Shown: positions 1 to 9,906 of the stretch, one piece after another
Layout: each line of letters starts with the position of its first letter
Numbering within the stretch: position 1 is the stretch's first letter
DNA from: Limonium bicolor
Taxonomy: Eukaryota > Streptophyta > Magnoliopsida > Caryophyllales > Plumbaginaceae
Assembly (NCBI GenBank): GCA_023374045.1
Contig: CM041779.1
Coordinates: 297,796,167-297,860,166 of the forward strand
Direction: 5' to 3'
DNA: 64,000 nt
Position numbers and translations under genes: made by a program
Notes under the pieces: generated by a model
Database searches by the model: none
What the model saw: only the letters and a program-made list of their open reading frames with translations
Told to the model about the DNA's origin: nothing

Positions 1-620
1 CATCTTGTGGCAAGCTTCCGCTTTGTATGTACTCAACAATGGGTGCCATCCAAGACTTGGCTATTGCGTCTGATTCAATGGTGCATACTCGGATCTCCTT
101 CAGACTTGAGTTTGCCTTTATTCCATCCAGACTTTACTGGGCATTCTTTCGGCCATACTGGCCAGTTTAGCCAATGCATCGGCCTCTATGTTTTCTGCTG
201 AGGAAGATGTCTTAACTCACATCTCTGAAAGTTTGCCTTCGTCTCTTGGACTTTGGCCAGGTATTTTCCAAGCTTCTCCTCTTGACTTCGTAGATGTTAT
301 CGTTTTGTCGCGCCACTAGCATTGAGTCTGAGTATATTTCTAACTCTGCATAACAAATAAAGAGGTAAGTCCCACTCTTTCCCCTTTAGGGGGCATGTAT
401 AAAAAATTCCTATAGACACAAATGAGAACCCCTGTTTTATTAGAAAAAACCTGTTGCCCCTAAGGCAGTGGCGACCTCCAATCCCTGTATGAGGGCTTCA
501 TATTCTGCTTCATTATTTGTTACTTCAAATTCCAGCCGGAACGCAAAGTTAGAGTTCTTCCATCCGGCGTTTGGACCACTATTCCGGCCCCCGCTCCAGT
601 CTTGCATCGAGCTCCGTCAA
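1..620 (-). pseudogene. Second (archaeal-type) RNase H plus start of linker to integrase
   Basis: Minus-strand translation in shifting frames gives, in order, ILVDGARCKTGAGAGIVVQTPDG (catalytic Asp in VDGA) near 620-550, NNEAEYEALIQGLEVATALGA near 520-455 (catalytic Glu in NEAEYEAL), SDSMLVARQ near 330-300 (third acidic residue) and EYIQSGSLPQD at 1-35, a motif typical of the region before integrase in Tat elements. In this group the extra RNase H supplements removal of RNA from the RNA:DNA hybrid. At least two frameshifts and several stops interrupt it, so the product is dead. The integrase should lie just left of base 1. Confidence 0.75.
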
Positions 621-1240
621 CTAGGATAACGTACGGGTTGGTTGGTTCTCTTTGTTCTTGGGCAAAGGTTGTTTCGGTTATGAAGTCCGCCAAGGCCCTG
701 TGCTTTTATGGCTGTTCGAGGAAGGAAGGGATTTCGTACTGGTGAGCTCGACGGTCCAACTACCATTCGCCCGGATGCGTTTGGGTGTTTGCTATCTGTT
801 TCAGTGGCCAATTGTGTTCTAACGAATATTCGGTGTGACTGAAAATAAGGCCGAAGCTTTCGGGATGCAACGACTAATGCAAACAATATTTTTCAACGTT
901 GGTGTAGCGGCTTTCTGCTGGAGTTAGGATTTTTCCGGTGTAGTACACTGGGTCTCTTTTCTCTCCTCCTCCATTATTAACACAGCTGCTATTTCCCAAT
1001 CTGTGGCAGAGAGGTAGAGATACAAGTCTTGACCAGGTGCCGGAACACCCAGCTTGGGCTTTGAGCATCTCTTTGATCCTGTCAAAGGCGTCTATACACT
1101 CTTGACTCCACTGGAATTTCTTATTTTTTCGTAAAATGCTGAAAAATGGTATTGATTTTTCTTGGAGTTTTGAGCAGAATCTTGCTAAAGCCGTGAGCCT
1201 TCCGTTCAACGCTTGCACATCTTTAATGTTCTTTGGTGGT
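617..1240 (-). pseudogene. RT thumb and canonical RNase H, broken
   Basis: From 1218 leftward the translation contains LNGRLTALARFCSKLQEK and FQWSQECIDAFDRIKEML, the connection between RT and RNase H in Ty3/gypsy polyproteins, then PVYYTGKILTPAESRYTNVEK, the RNase H block with the ES-RY-E signature. The next segment (886-617) continues in another frame. RNase H degrades the RNA template during reverse transcription. The frame changes near 1060 and 880 inactivate it. It sits directly after the RT and before the second RNase H. Confidence 0.8.
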
Positions 1241-1391
1241 GACAGATCGAGGATTGCCTGAGTTTTTCGGGATCCACTTCAATCCCTCTTTGCCCGACGA
1301 TAAAGCCTAAGAACTTCCCCTTTGTAACTCCAATGCGCATTTTTCCGGATTCAGCTTGATTTGGAATCTGTCTAGGGTGTCAAGGTTTCTT

Positions 1392-1990
1392 TTAAATCTT
1401 CCATGTGTTGACCCAGGAATTACTTTTTACCACGATATCATCGACATATGCTTCTACATTCCGGGTTAACTGTTGTTTGAATACTTTGTCTATCATTCTT
1501 TGGAAGGTTGCACCCGCATTTTTTAATCCAAAGGCATCACTTGTAGCAAAAGGTTCCGGCCGAGGTAATAAAAGATGTTTTTTCTGAATCCTCCTCATTC
1601 ATTCTTATTTGATTATATCCTGAAAACGCATCCAAGAAACTTAAGACAGAGCTTTGAGCTGTTGAAGCAACCAGTCTATCTATCGATGGTAGTGGGTAAA
1701 AGTCTTTGGACATGCTTTGTTCAAGTCTGTGAAGTCCACACACATTCTCCATTTGCCATTTGACTTTTTAACCATCACAACATTAGCCAACCACTTGGGA
1801 TAGGACACCTCCCTGATGAATCCGGCTTTAAGCAATTTTTGCACTTCAGCACGTGCCGCAAAGTCTCTTTCCTCTCCTATTATTCTTCTTCTTTGCCGGA
1901 TGGCTGGGTGCTTTGGATCCACTCGCAGGTCATGCTGGATAACGCTTGGATCTACTCCTGGCATTTCGTCCGTGCTCCAGGCGAAAGTTA
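1392..1990 (-). pseudogene. Reverse transcriptase core, frameshifted
   Basis: The N-terminal part (1964-1680) shows GFIREVSYPKWLANVVMVKK and NGKWRMCVDFTDLNKACPK, the fingers/palm blocks of Ty3/gypsy RT. The middle part (1752-1537) shows SVLSFLDAFSGYNQIRM, containing the first catalytic Asp. The last part (1598-1392) shows GATFQRMIDKVF and VEAYVDDIVVKS, with the YVDD active site. The three parts lie in different frames, needing at least two indels. RT copies element RNA into cDNA; this copy cannot be made intact. The stretch 1990-2299 is linker with no recognisable domain. Confidence 0.9.
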
Positions 1991-2299
1991 CCCTTCTTTT
2001 TCTAGAATCTCATCAGGTGAGTTTGCTCCCCACTGCCGAACGCATTTCCTATTTTAAAAAAATTTAGAAGGGTCAGTTTTAAGTTTACCTCTCGTGGTGA
2101 CTCTTTAGAGGTTCCACAGTCTTCTGCCCTTTGATCCGGCTCTGGCGGGAGAGGGAGCTTTCCTTGAATTCCTCTTCCGACCCTACCGTTTTGACCATCT
2201 CTTCTTCCGGCATTCCCTCCATGATGCGTACTTCGCATACCCGAGCCATCTTTTGACTTCCACTAATGGTTACCGCCTTTCCAGACCTGGTTAGATACT

Positions 2300-2746
2300 T
2301 CATTTCCAGGTGGTGAGTGTTGCATATTGCTTGAAAGCATTAATCCCTGGCCTACCAAGATACATATTGTATCCGGAAAGTCCCGGTACAATGAAAGCTG
2401 TGAGCTTTTCAGTTCTTCGCTCGTCTCCAATCCCAATGTTAAGGTGAAGTCTATGCCCTGAAGACTTGGTAGAAACGCCCCCAACGAAGCCTCCAAGGAC
2501 CGGAATATGGTTTAATCTTACTTTCTGGAACCTCCAATTTTTTAACGCCTCGGCCGATATGACATTCGCTCCAGCCCCGCTATCTATCAGGATTCCTTCC
2601 ATCATTCTGTCATTTACTTGCGCCCGAATGACCAGTGGATCATTGTGAGGGTATAACACCCCTTCTTCGTCTTCGTCTGTAAAGAAAATCTGGGAAGATT
2701 CTCTCGCTTGGCAATTTTTCTTTCCGGTAGCTCTGATGTACCGCAT
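2300..2746 (-). pseudogene. Retropepsin-type aspartic protease, largely open
   Basis: A 148-residue reading frame carries IFFTDEDEEGVLYPHNDPLVI, a conserved block before Tat proteases, then MEGILIDSGAGANVISAEAL with the active-site D-S-G, and GYNMYLGRPGINAFK with the LGRP block near the C-terminus. The enzyme cleaves the polyprotein as a dimer. It is the best preserved piece of this element and shows no internal stop, but flanking gag and RT are in other frames. Upstream, 2640-2873 in another frame holds a spacer with PLTPSERKRHIHAVHQ, typical of the gag-protease junction; 2880-3213 has no recognised domain. Confidence 0.85.
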
Positions 2747-3213
2747 GAATATGTCTTTTTCTCTCGCTTGGGGTCAACGGTCCTACCTCTGAAAAGAGAC
2801 CTGAGAATTTGCTTAAGAGAAAAAGTTTATTAGATTTTTTTACCGGAAGATTCCGGGGATTTTTTACAATCATAGGTCTTTTCTAAAAAGAAAAGAAAAA
2901 GTTCAATTACACCGCCCTTGCTTTTATTATTGGCGTGGACTGGGTTTACCTAACATCAAGAAAAACAAAAAACTTCTCCACCTTCTTACAAACCTGAGAT
3001 CATACCGACTGATTTGCCGTGATTAAGCTCAGGGTGGATCTCTTCTTCCCGGTGATTTCGAGAGGTGGACTGATTTTGCCTGCCATATTGCTTCTGCTGG
3101 CCTGCCATCTGCTTTCCTTTGCTCTTCTTGTCTCTTCGATGATCCTCAACTCTTTGGCAGAGTGGCGCAGTTTGCGGTTCTGTGACTTTTGCAGCCATGG
3201 TACTCACAGAAGG

Positions 3214-4407
3214 CTACGGAATCTCCCCTGGATAAGGCTTCTTTGGTGGAGGCAGATATCCTTCTTTGACCGCCGCCGCATACCTGCCTGGATCAATCTG
3301 GACGGTAACTCGGGCGTTCTGAAACTGAGGCGCCTGGGATGGAGCTTTGTAGTAAGGCTTGTATCTGAGCTCCTCCCGATGAACTTCCTGATATGTTGCC
3401 GGAAGAGCCATTCCCACTCGATCCTCCTTTCTTGTCGTTAACTGCTTTGAAGCTATTTGCTAAATCTCTGGCCTTATTTTCCGCCACCTCTGACTTAGAA
3501 ACTCATGAATCATTTCGGCTAGCTTTCCATGGGTTTTTGGGGCTTTTGTCGCGATCTTCCCGGCGAGCCTTGGCTGTGCTAGCCCGTTTCCGAAAGCCTT
3601 GATTAGGATCTTTTCATCAATGTCATCGATTTCTGCTACTGCTTATGAAACCTCTCGCTGAATTCTTTCACCGTCTCCCCCTTCCTCTGTTTGAGATCCA
3701 TTAGTTCTATCGTTTCCTTCTTGATCCTCTTGCTTGCGGCAAAGTATTGCTGAAACTCCTCAGTCAATTGCTTAAAACTGAGATCGACTGCGGGGGTCTT
3801 GTTGAGATCCAACCGAGCGCTCTTTTGGATAATGTTCCCGGAAACAAATTGGAGGGCGAGAGAACTTATCCCCTGCGTGTTCATTGCGAACATAAACTTC
3901 TGAACGTGAAGAGCAGGGTCCCCCGTTCCATCATACTTTTCAACTGCAGGTGCAACGAAGTGAGGAGGAAGCTTTGCCTTCCTGATTTTTCTCGGAAAAG
4001 GGGTAGAGAGTCATGTCGATCGAATCATCTTCCTCGTCTCGTCGCTGATGATCAGAGTTTTCTCAGCTGCTCTTTTTCTCCGGCTGTTGCCTCGCCTCGG
4101 AGTCGCGTTCTTGAGCGATTTCAAGCGCCTCAGTCATGTCCTCCCATTTCTTCTGGTATTCTACATCTCGCTGCATCAGCTCCTGCTGCAGAACTTCATT
4201 CCCCTCTACTATCCTTTCGTCGATGGTTCTGACTAAGCCTTTCAGCATCTCCTCCAACGCTTGCTTGGAGATCATGTTTTCAGCTTCTGTTCTGTTGTTT
4301 TCGGTTGCTCTTACGTTATCGGTCTCGCCCTCAGGTCGGGGTGTCTTCCTTGTTCTTGGAGCCATCCCTGCACGCGTACTTTCCTTGCTTTTTCCTGCAA
4401 AAGACAC
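3214..4407 (-). pseudogene. Gag (capsid-like) of the Tat element, frameshifted
   Basis: The N-terminus (4407-4063) is charged and includes a predicted helical stretch around QALEEMLKGLVRTIDERIVE. Near 3960-3890 comes VEKYDGTGDPALHVQKF, the entry to the retrotransposon gag domain, continued by FAMNTQGISSLALQFVSGN and IIQKSARLDLNKTPAVDLSF (3893-3636) and the GETVKEFSERFHKQ block. From 3487 to 3214 a Ser/Gly-rich then Pro-rich tail follows in yet other frames. Gag would form the particle that packages element RNA. At least three frame changes disable it. Start chosen at 4407, 94 bases downstream of the PBS. Confidence 0.78.
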
Positions 4408-4500
4408 AACCTCAAAAGTTTCAAAGCTTCGTTGTTTCGCTCAAAATCAGGTTACCTCCGGTGGACTCGTGGTTGCCAAGAAAGATCTTGAGCCATTCGT

Positions 4501-4518
4501 TTCCCACAGACGGCGCCA
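4501..4518 (-). other. Primer binding site, Tat element
   Basis: On the minus strand the sequence is TGGCGCCGTCTGTGGGAA, two bases inside the LTR end at 4521. It begins TGG, complementary to a CCA tRNA tail, and fixes the minus-strand orientation of the element. Confidence 0.85.
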
Positions 4519-4520
4519 AA

Positions 4521-5231
4521 TGAAATAGTAAGTTCCTAAATTCCCTAAGCTCCTATCTAAATCTCTAATCGAATCCCTACTCTACTGCTAGGCTTTGTGC
4601 TTCATCGAGTTACCTTGTTACTGAGTGCTCGAGCTTTGAGAGAGAGAGAATCGCGCAGATAATGCAACAGTATGTAATTTCGAATGTGAGAACGTATGTT
4701 TCATTGTGGGGTTGAACCCCTATTTATAGTGTTTTACATCGTCAAATCGAGAGTTGCCAGCCTGTCCTTCTTTTAATTGCCAGGCTGGCATTTACATATA
4801 AGTGGGATATTTAATTACCCATCCGGCCGGATCACACTCTGATCCGGTCGATATCCTTTGTTCTAAGCTGTTCCTTCCAGGCACATGGAACCGGATGCTC
4901 TATTCTTCCTTATTCTCGTACTTTTCCCTCTTCAGTAAGGTTTGGTTAAAGATCAGTTATTGTACTCGTTTGGTTGTCGGTATTATGGAAGGTGATGTTT
5001 TGGGTGGTTATGTATTGTGGATAGTGTGGTAATTGTTTAAGGCCGGGGTATTATTCTAACGATCAGACGTGGCGGAGTTCAGGGTTGAGTTCCAGGTGGT
5101 TTATAATTTCCGTTGCGACGTATTCGATTAGTGCTCAGTTTTGCCAAAAAACACGAATGGCTTTGGATGGGGTGTACAACTATAGCTAGTTTATTTGTAG
5201 TTTAAAAATGTGTAATGTTGGATCAATGCCA
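4521..5231 (-). repeat. LTR of the Tat element (outer edge inferred)
   Basis: The inner edge is clear: TGAAATAGTAAG (plus strand) starts right after the PBS. The outer edge cannot be proved because the partner LTR is out of the window. The candidate edge at 5231 ends in CA and is followed by a minus-strand purine run (AAAAGGGGGGAGAT). The minus strand carries a TATA box and, just upstream of it, inverted repeats. Confidence 0.6.
4721..4728 (-). promoter_or_regulatory. TATA box of the Tat LTR
   Basis: The minus strand reads ACTATAAATAGGGG, a strong plant TATA box (TATAAATA) about 200 bases before the inner LTR edge. Upstream on the same strand are two inverted repeats: TGCCAGCCTG/CAGGCTGGCA at 4755-4790 and CCGGATCA/TGATCCGG at 4827-4847. 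Confidence 0.7.
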
Positions 5232-5602
5232 TCGATCTCCCCCCTTTTGTTAGCTTCACTTTATTTGGCTTCTTAACAGGTTAATCCAGTTATCTCTACT
5301 AGTTGATCGGTTAGGGTTAGCAGTTTTATGCTGATTATGGTGCAATGCACCATCTTTTTTTTTTTTTGGTTTCCCAACTTATGTTGTTTTTGTGGGTGAG
5401 TTTGAGAAGTGTGGATGCTTCTGAAGACAGTTATGCTACAGCATGATCGAGTAGTTTGCTTGTGGCATTTATGTGGCATTTTGGACTAGCATTTTTGTTT
5501 GGCATAAATGCCACTGTTTGGCATATTTCCCCTGTCTGTTCGGATATAGCATATTTGCTCTGGAAAACTTATGCCGCATTTATCATGCTCGTCTTCCCGC
5601 CT
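5232..5602. other. No gene recognised; purine run on minus strand at left edge
   Basis: I see no conserved reading frame. The minus-strand AAAAGGGGGGAGAT at about 5235-5248 resembles a polypurine tract beside the Tat LTR. A poly-T run lies at 5356-5368. This may be the 3' untranslated part of a second Tat copy or unrelated DNA. Confidence 0.4.
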
Positions 5603-6007
5603 CTTTCTGTGCAGTGCATGTATCTCCTTGTTCACCAGTTAGGATTACAAAATTACCGTTAGTGAAGAGAATAAATAAGAGGTGTAGAGTATGTGAGTTC
5701 TTTGTTCGCTAGTTAGGGTTGCATAATTACTGTGAGCGAATAGAATGAAAAAGGCATAGAGCATTTATCTTCTTTTTTCGCCAGTTAGGGTTGCAAAATT
5801 ACCATGAGTGAAGAGAATGAAAGAGGCGCACAGCATGTATCTTCCTTATTCACCAGTTAGGGTTACAAAATTACCATGAGTGAAGAGAATGAAAGAGGCG
5901 GGGAGCATATATCTTCCTTGTTTGTCAATTGCGATTGCAAAATTTTCATGAGTGAGAATGAAAAAGGCACACAACATGTATCTTCCTTGTTCGGCGGCAG
6001 TTAGGGT

Positions 6008-7147
6008 CTAGGGATGAGCAAACGGTTAGGTAATTTCGGACAACCAAATTAATCAATTTTTTCGGATTCGATCACCTTATGTTTTACGGTTCCATAAAAT
6101 TTCACTTATTTTGGTTATCCAAAATAAAGTACGGTTGATTTTTGGTATTGAAATTCAAACTCTTGTTATCCGTAATACCAAACTTATTTCAACATATGTT
6201 TGTAATTTTTTTATAACAATAGTTTCATTTAAACTACTCGGTCTGAGAGGAATTTTAGTTATATTGTTATATTTTTCAGATTTATGTTGTTTAATGGGTA
6301 TGCAGTAAAGATTCCAATCATCTTTTATTTATGATAAGCAAAATTACATCCCCCACCCATGATGTTTGGTGAAACTAACACCCCACCCACGAGGTTTCAA
6401 AAATTACTTTGCCCACCCATGTGGTTTTCTCTATTTTACATCCGACAACTTTTTAATATTTGATCAACTTAAAAGATGCTTAAATATTGTCCAAAATTGA
6501 TGAAACTTTACATGAACGATGCTAAGGAGTTATATTTGGTCTAGTGTGAAATCCAAAGTTTTTTAAAGCTCATATGTGACCTGTGGGACCCAATGAAACA
6601 TGTGACATGTCAACGTGTTTCATTGGTCCCACGGGTCTTATATGAGCTTTAAAAACTTTGATTTAACATTGGACAAAAATATAACACCTTAGCATCATCC
6701 ATGTGAAGTTTTATCATTTTGGACAACATTAAGCATCTTTTAAGTTGAATCAAATATTAGAAAAGTTGCCGGATGTAAAATAGAGGAAACCACATGGGTG
6801 GGCAATGTAATTTTTGAAACCTCGTGGGTGGGGTGCGTAATGTCATCCAACGTCATGGGTGGGGGATGTAATTTTCCCTTTATGATATTTTAGTTTGATT
6901 TTGTCGATTATTTCATGAAATTCAATTATTCCAATTATTTCATGAAGTTTGATTATTTTGATTATTTCAAGATCTTCAGTTACTTCAGGATTTCAGCATG
7001 GATGGTTAACAGTGTAATATATATAAACAAATATCGTCTAAAAAGAATATTATTATTAAATTCGGTTATAATCGAAATAACCGAACACCGTACTTTATGT
7101 CAAACTACGGTTAACGATTATCTGTTCTAACCGTTTGCTCACCCCTA
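6008..7147. mobile_element. hAT-like non-autonomous DNA transposon with 8-bp TSD
   Basis: The ends are inverted repeats of about 20 bp: left CTAGGGATGAGCAAACGGTT, right (reverse complement) TAGGGGTGAGCAAACGGTTA. It is flanked by perfect 8-bp direct repeats GTTAGGGT at 6000-6007 and 7148-7155, and its removal restores the tandem-repeat unit. TIR form and TSD length fit the hAT superfamily. No transposase frame is present; without the nested MITE it would be about 590 bp. One extra C sits at the left tip. Confidence 0.85.
6337..6878. mobile_element. Palindromic MITE with 9-bp TSD (Mutator-like), nested
   Basis: The 542-bp element is nearly one long inverted repeat: the left arm from AAATTACATCCCCCACCCAT is mirrored by the right arm ending ATGGGTGGGGGATGTAATTT, and pairing continues almost to the centre near 6600. 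It is flanked by TTTATGATA at 6328-6336 and 6879-6887, the 9-bp duplication expected of Mutator-type elements. There is no coding frame. A related copy lies at 33863-34397. Confidence 0.85.
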
Positions 7148-7206
7148 GTTAGGGTTGCAAATTTCTGTGAGTAAGAGAATGTAAGAGGTGCAGAGCATGT
7201 ATCTTA

Positions 7207-8791
7207 AAGCGATCGTGAAATTCTTTCCTCAAAGTTTTAGTTCCTTAATTCTTCTTTTGTGCTCTCGTACTTGCTTTATCATAAATATTTTTTATATATA
7301 AAATAGACAACAGGTGAATGGGTCGGGTGAGCAACACAAATCAAAATTCGCATTAAAAAGTAAGGAAAACAACCAATTGAGCGTAAAAAATGAAAACATA
7401 TTAATATTTATTGCAGTTGAATTTCGATCAAACAGTAGTTATGTTCTATTAACTTTATTGTATAGATTTTATCAAGATTTGAGTATGTACAGATCTTTGA
7501 TGGTGTCAAATTACTTATCTTATAAAACATTAATAGTAGTTACTCATTTATGTTTAACAAAATATTTATTTTAAACTGTAAATTAATATCTATAATGTTT
7601 GTACGAAAACAATTAAACACATTGCATGTAACTAAGTTAACTAACTTGTGTCGTAAAAATACCATATTGCCAAACAACTTCAAATATATCCGCATAAAAC
7701 AACCATCAAATTATACTGTAAAAAGCTAAAAAAAAACCATGTCAAACAAAGCCCATAGTTTCTACCAGAACTCATAAGTAAACGTCCTTCCTAAACAAGT
7801 CAAATTGATCCTTCTCTTTATAAATACATCATATACTGTTGTGTCAACTACTAATAGAGTTAACGATAGCCTGGTTTATAACCTATGACAAATATCGGTG
7901 CGTTTGTGCGAGCAACGTCTTAGGCAGCATTTTGGTGTGGAACCCGTGTGGGACCCACTGGATCCACAATTTTCCACTACTTTATTTATATGGGCCCCAC
8001 ATTTTTTTTACTTATTTCAGCACCTAGATATGATAGCTAACACAAACAGTCCACAAACGGATTACAGATTACACACAACAAACTAGACCTGATGAAACCT
8101 ATTTAACATAATTACACATTGTCTGGCTGGGTTTCTGTTGGGGTGCACAAAACAAGCATGAATCTACGGTCCGGGAACATTTGGGGGTTCGTGTGCAGGG
8201 TTAGGTCCGGTTTTTTCATAGTCATCAAGGTGAATTAGGAGCGTCCTCCCCTGTTTACCTTCAAATCTTTGGTTCTCATGATGAGATTGAAGGCTTCTGC
8301 AATCTGGCTGAACCTGCAGTTGATTCAGGTTGGATCATTAGTTCGGTCGATTTGATTGTGACATCCATTGTCAGTTAAGACAAAATGGTGGGATCTGAAG
8401 CATTGTATACAAACATGGGTGATGGGTGGGTCTATTTTTGTAAAACTAGTAACACTTATTGTGCACGCAAGTCTAACCTACATGTATATGAAAAAGGCGT
8501 ATCAAACAAAAGGGGAATCATGGATACGCAACATACTTTTACATTGAATTTTCACTTTTCAAGAGTATATGTGTCTAATTCATCCGAATTCCACAGCATG
8601 ATCAAGACAATTCTGGTTGACAAAAAAATACAGGTCTCTATATGGTGAAGAGCTACTGTGCCGACTCGAGCAAGCAATCGTAAGGTGAATCGATAAGAAA
8701 AACAACCATTCAAATTTTGAATTCATATACACGCGGAGACGGAGACGGAGAAGAAAACATAAGATACTGAAGTACTTGGATAAAACCGGTC
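7207..8791. other. AT-rich intergenic stretch without a recognised gene
   Basis: Open frames up to 87 codons occur, but none shows a known domain or repeats elsewhere. A TATA-like TTTATAAATACATC lies near 7817-7830 on the plus strand, with nothing convincing behind it. Part of this stretch could be distal sequence of the small minus-strand gene at 8792-9087. Confidence 0.4.
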
Positions 8792-9087
8792 TCATCTTGA
8801 ACTGATGACTGCGTTGAAGAAGTTCCATCCGACCGACTTCAGACTCCCTGTTGTATCAACATTCGAAACAAAAACAAACGAATGTAAAATTCAGCACCGT
8901 CGAAAATAATTCAGTTCCGACGACGACAGCCAGACATCAAACGAGGAAACAACTTACTCGATCCACGAGCGACGGCAGCGCATGAAACAAGCAGGATAGT
9001 GAGAAGCAAAACCAAGGCCGTGAAGTTACCGCTGCTGCTGCTACTTCTCCTCCTCCTCGTTCTTTCTATTACACTTACCGTCATCAT
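8792..9087 (-). CDS. Small two-exon gene, predicted secreted or membrane peptide
   Basis: Exon 1 (9087-8958) starts MMTVSVIERTRRRRSSSSSG, then FTALVLLLTILLVSCAAVARG: a basic segment followed by a hydrophobic core ending in small residues, as in a signal peptide or anchor. It ends at a good donor (CGA|GTAAGT). After a 110-nt intron the acceptor ACAACAG leads to exon 2 (8847-8792), which continues in frame for 18 codons (SVGWNFFNAVISSR, stop). The total is 61 residues; an upstream ATG at 9153 would add 22. I do not recognise the family. The first exon and upstream DNA are duplicated at 33193-33862, where the frame is broken. The gene may be longer or untranscribed. Confidence 0.4.
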
Positions 9088-9580
9088 CTTCGCAGAAAGA
9101 CAGATTAATCTGAAATTGAAGAAGCAAAAGCGAAGATCAAACAGCGGCACCAAGTTTTTGTCGTGTCGTTCTGTGTCTTCTGACTCTAGATGAAAGAGCG
9201 AGTAGCCGTAGATAGATCAGAGAGGGGAGCATGAAAAGTTCTCAACAAGCTGCTAATAATGACGGGCTTGATCAGAAGGGGAATGATGGAAGACCGACGA
9301 AGGTGCTGCAAGTTGTTTCTTGTCATTCTCTGAATGTGTGCTGTGGTGGGTGGGCTGTATCGTGGCGTTGATGGCGGACTGTGGGAGTGACGTGGGAGGG
9401 TGGGTGTGTGGGTGGGAGAAGCCGGGTGGTTGGGATTTTAATACCAGCGAGGATGGCCTTAAATAAAGAGCGGCAATAGCACTAGCAACAAACGAGGGAA
9501 ATTTTTCCTAACTATACCAATTTAACAAAATTATTTCAGTATCAAAATGTTGTCAAGTAGAAATTTGATCAGAAAACTGT
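8896..9580. repeat. Segmental duplication, copy 1
   Basis: From ACCGTCGAAAATAATTCAG through the first exon of the small gene to GTCAAGTAGAAATTTGATCA, this matches 33193-33862 in the same orientation with scattered substitutions and small indels. It includes exon 1 and roughly 490 bp upstream of it, so it also covers the putative promoter of the minus-strand gene. The matching stretch contains no TIRs or LTR ends. Confidence 0.85.
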
Positions 9581-9689
9581 CGGACGAAGAGGAGGATCTT
9601 CAGGGGGCGTGGATCCACAAAGGATTTTATAATGCCTTTATCATAAAGGTTAAAACCTAATACTACTAACCTTCTTCTCCTTCTATTTC

Positions 9690-9906
9690 AGAAAAGAAGA
9701 CAAATCGTTCTACCCCAGCCGCACCGCACGCGATTTCAGTTCTCCTCTTTTCCTCACCTTCTTCCTCAGCGATTGCACCTTCTTCCTCAGCCAACTGCAT
9801 CTTCTTCCTCAGCCAACCGCACCTTCTTCCTCAGTCAACTGCACCTTCTTCTCCTCACCGTTTGCTAGGGTAGCGACTTCAGCTTCTTTTCGCTAGCAAA
9901 TTGAAG
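9690..9906 (+). other. Putative 5' untranslated leader exon of the split gene
   Basis: A C/T-rich, comparatively GC-rich stretch ends at a consensus donor (TTGAAG|GTAAGTGG at 9906/9907), the usual look of a plant 5' leader exon followed by a leader intron. It lies about 1.1 kb upstream of the first recognisable coding exon at 11064. The transcription start is not defined. Confidence 0.45.
9758..9858. repeat. Short tandem repeat, ~22-bp unit, in leader exon
   Basis: Four to five copies of a CTTCTTCCTCAGCCAACTGC-like unit with point differences (AACTGCAT, AACCGCAC, AACTGCAC). It contains no ATG and makes a pyrimidine-rich leader. Confidence 0.8.

Larger units (their letters stand above)
1..5231 (-). 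mobile_element. Tat-lineage Ty3/gypsy LTR retrotransposon, partial, decayed
   Basis: On the minus strand, reading leftward from the LTR at 4521-5231, the order is PBS, gag, protease, RT, RNase H and a second RNase H, after which the element leaves the window (integrase and the other LTR are not seen). A second, archaeal-type RNase H after the normal one is a known hallmark of the Tat/Ogre group, and the PBS form TGGCGCCGTCTGTGGGAA fits that assignment. Every domain is split over several frames, so no intact polyprotein remains. Confidence 0.88.
5603..7206. repeat. Tandem array of ~73-bp repeats, interrupted by a transposon
   Basis: About six and a half degenerate units start near 5632, 5705, 5778, 5850, 5923 and 5991; the last is completed at 7156-7206 after the inserted element. 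The common core is CAGTTAGGGTTGCAAAATTA followed by ATGAGTGAAGAGAATGAAAG and a CATGTATCTTCCTTGTTC end. Units 3 and 4 are the most alike. Plant Tat elements often carry tandem repeats in their 3' untranslated region, which is one possible origin. Confidence 0.85.

Noticed and set aside
3019..3441. 140-codon plus-strand frame opposite gag of the Tat element
   Set aside because: It is the antisense shadow of the gag tail and has no independent support.
5603..5990. Regular repeats that could suggest a CRISPR-like array
   Set aside because: Units of ~73 bp are directly adjacent without unique spacers, degenerate, and sit in plant DNA: an ordinary tandem repeat.
8999..9193. Leucine-rich plus-strand frame resembling a signal peptide
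   Set aside because: It is the complement of the Ser/Arg-rich and hydrophobic first exon on the minus strand; the minus strand has the splice donor and in-frame second exon, the plus strand does not.
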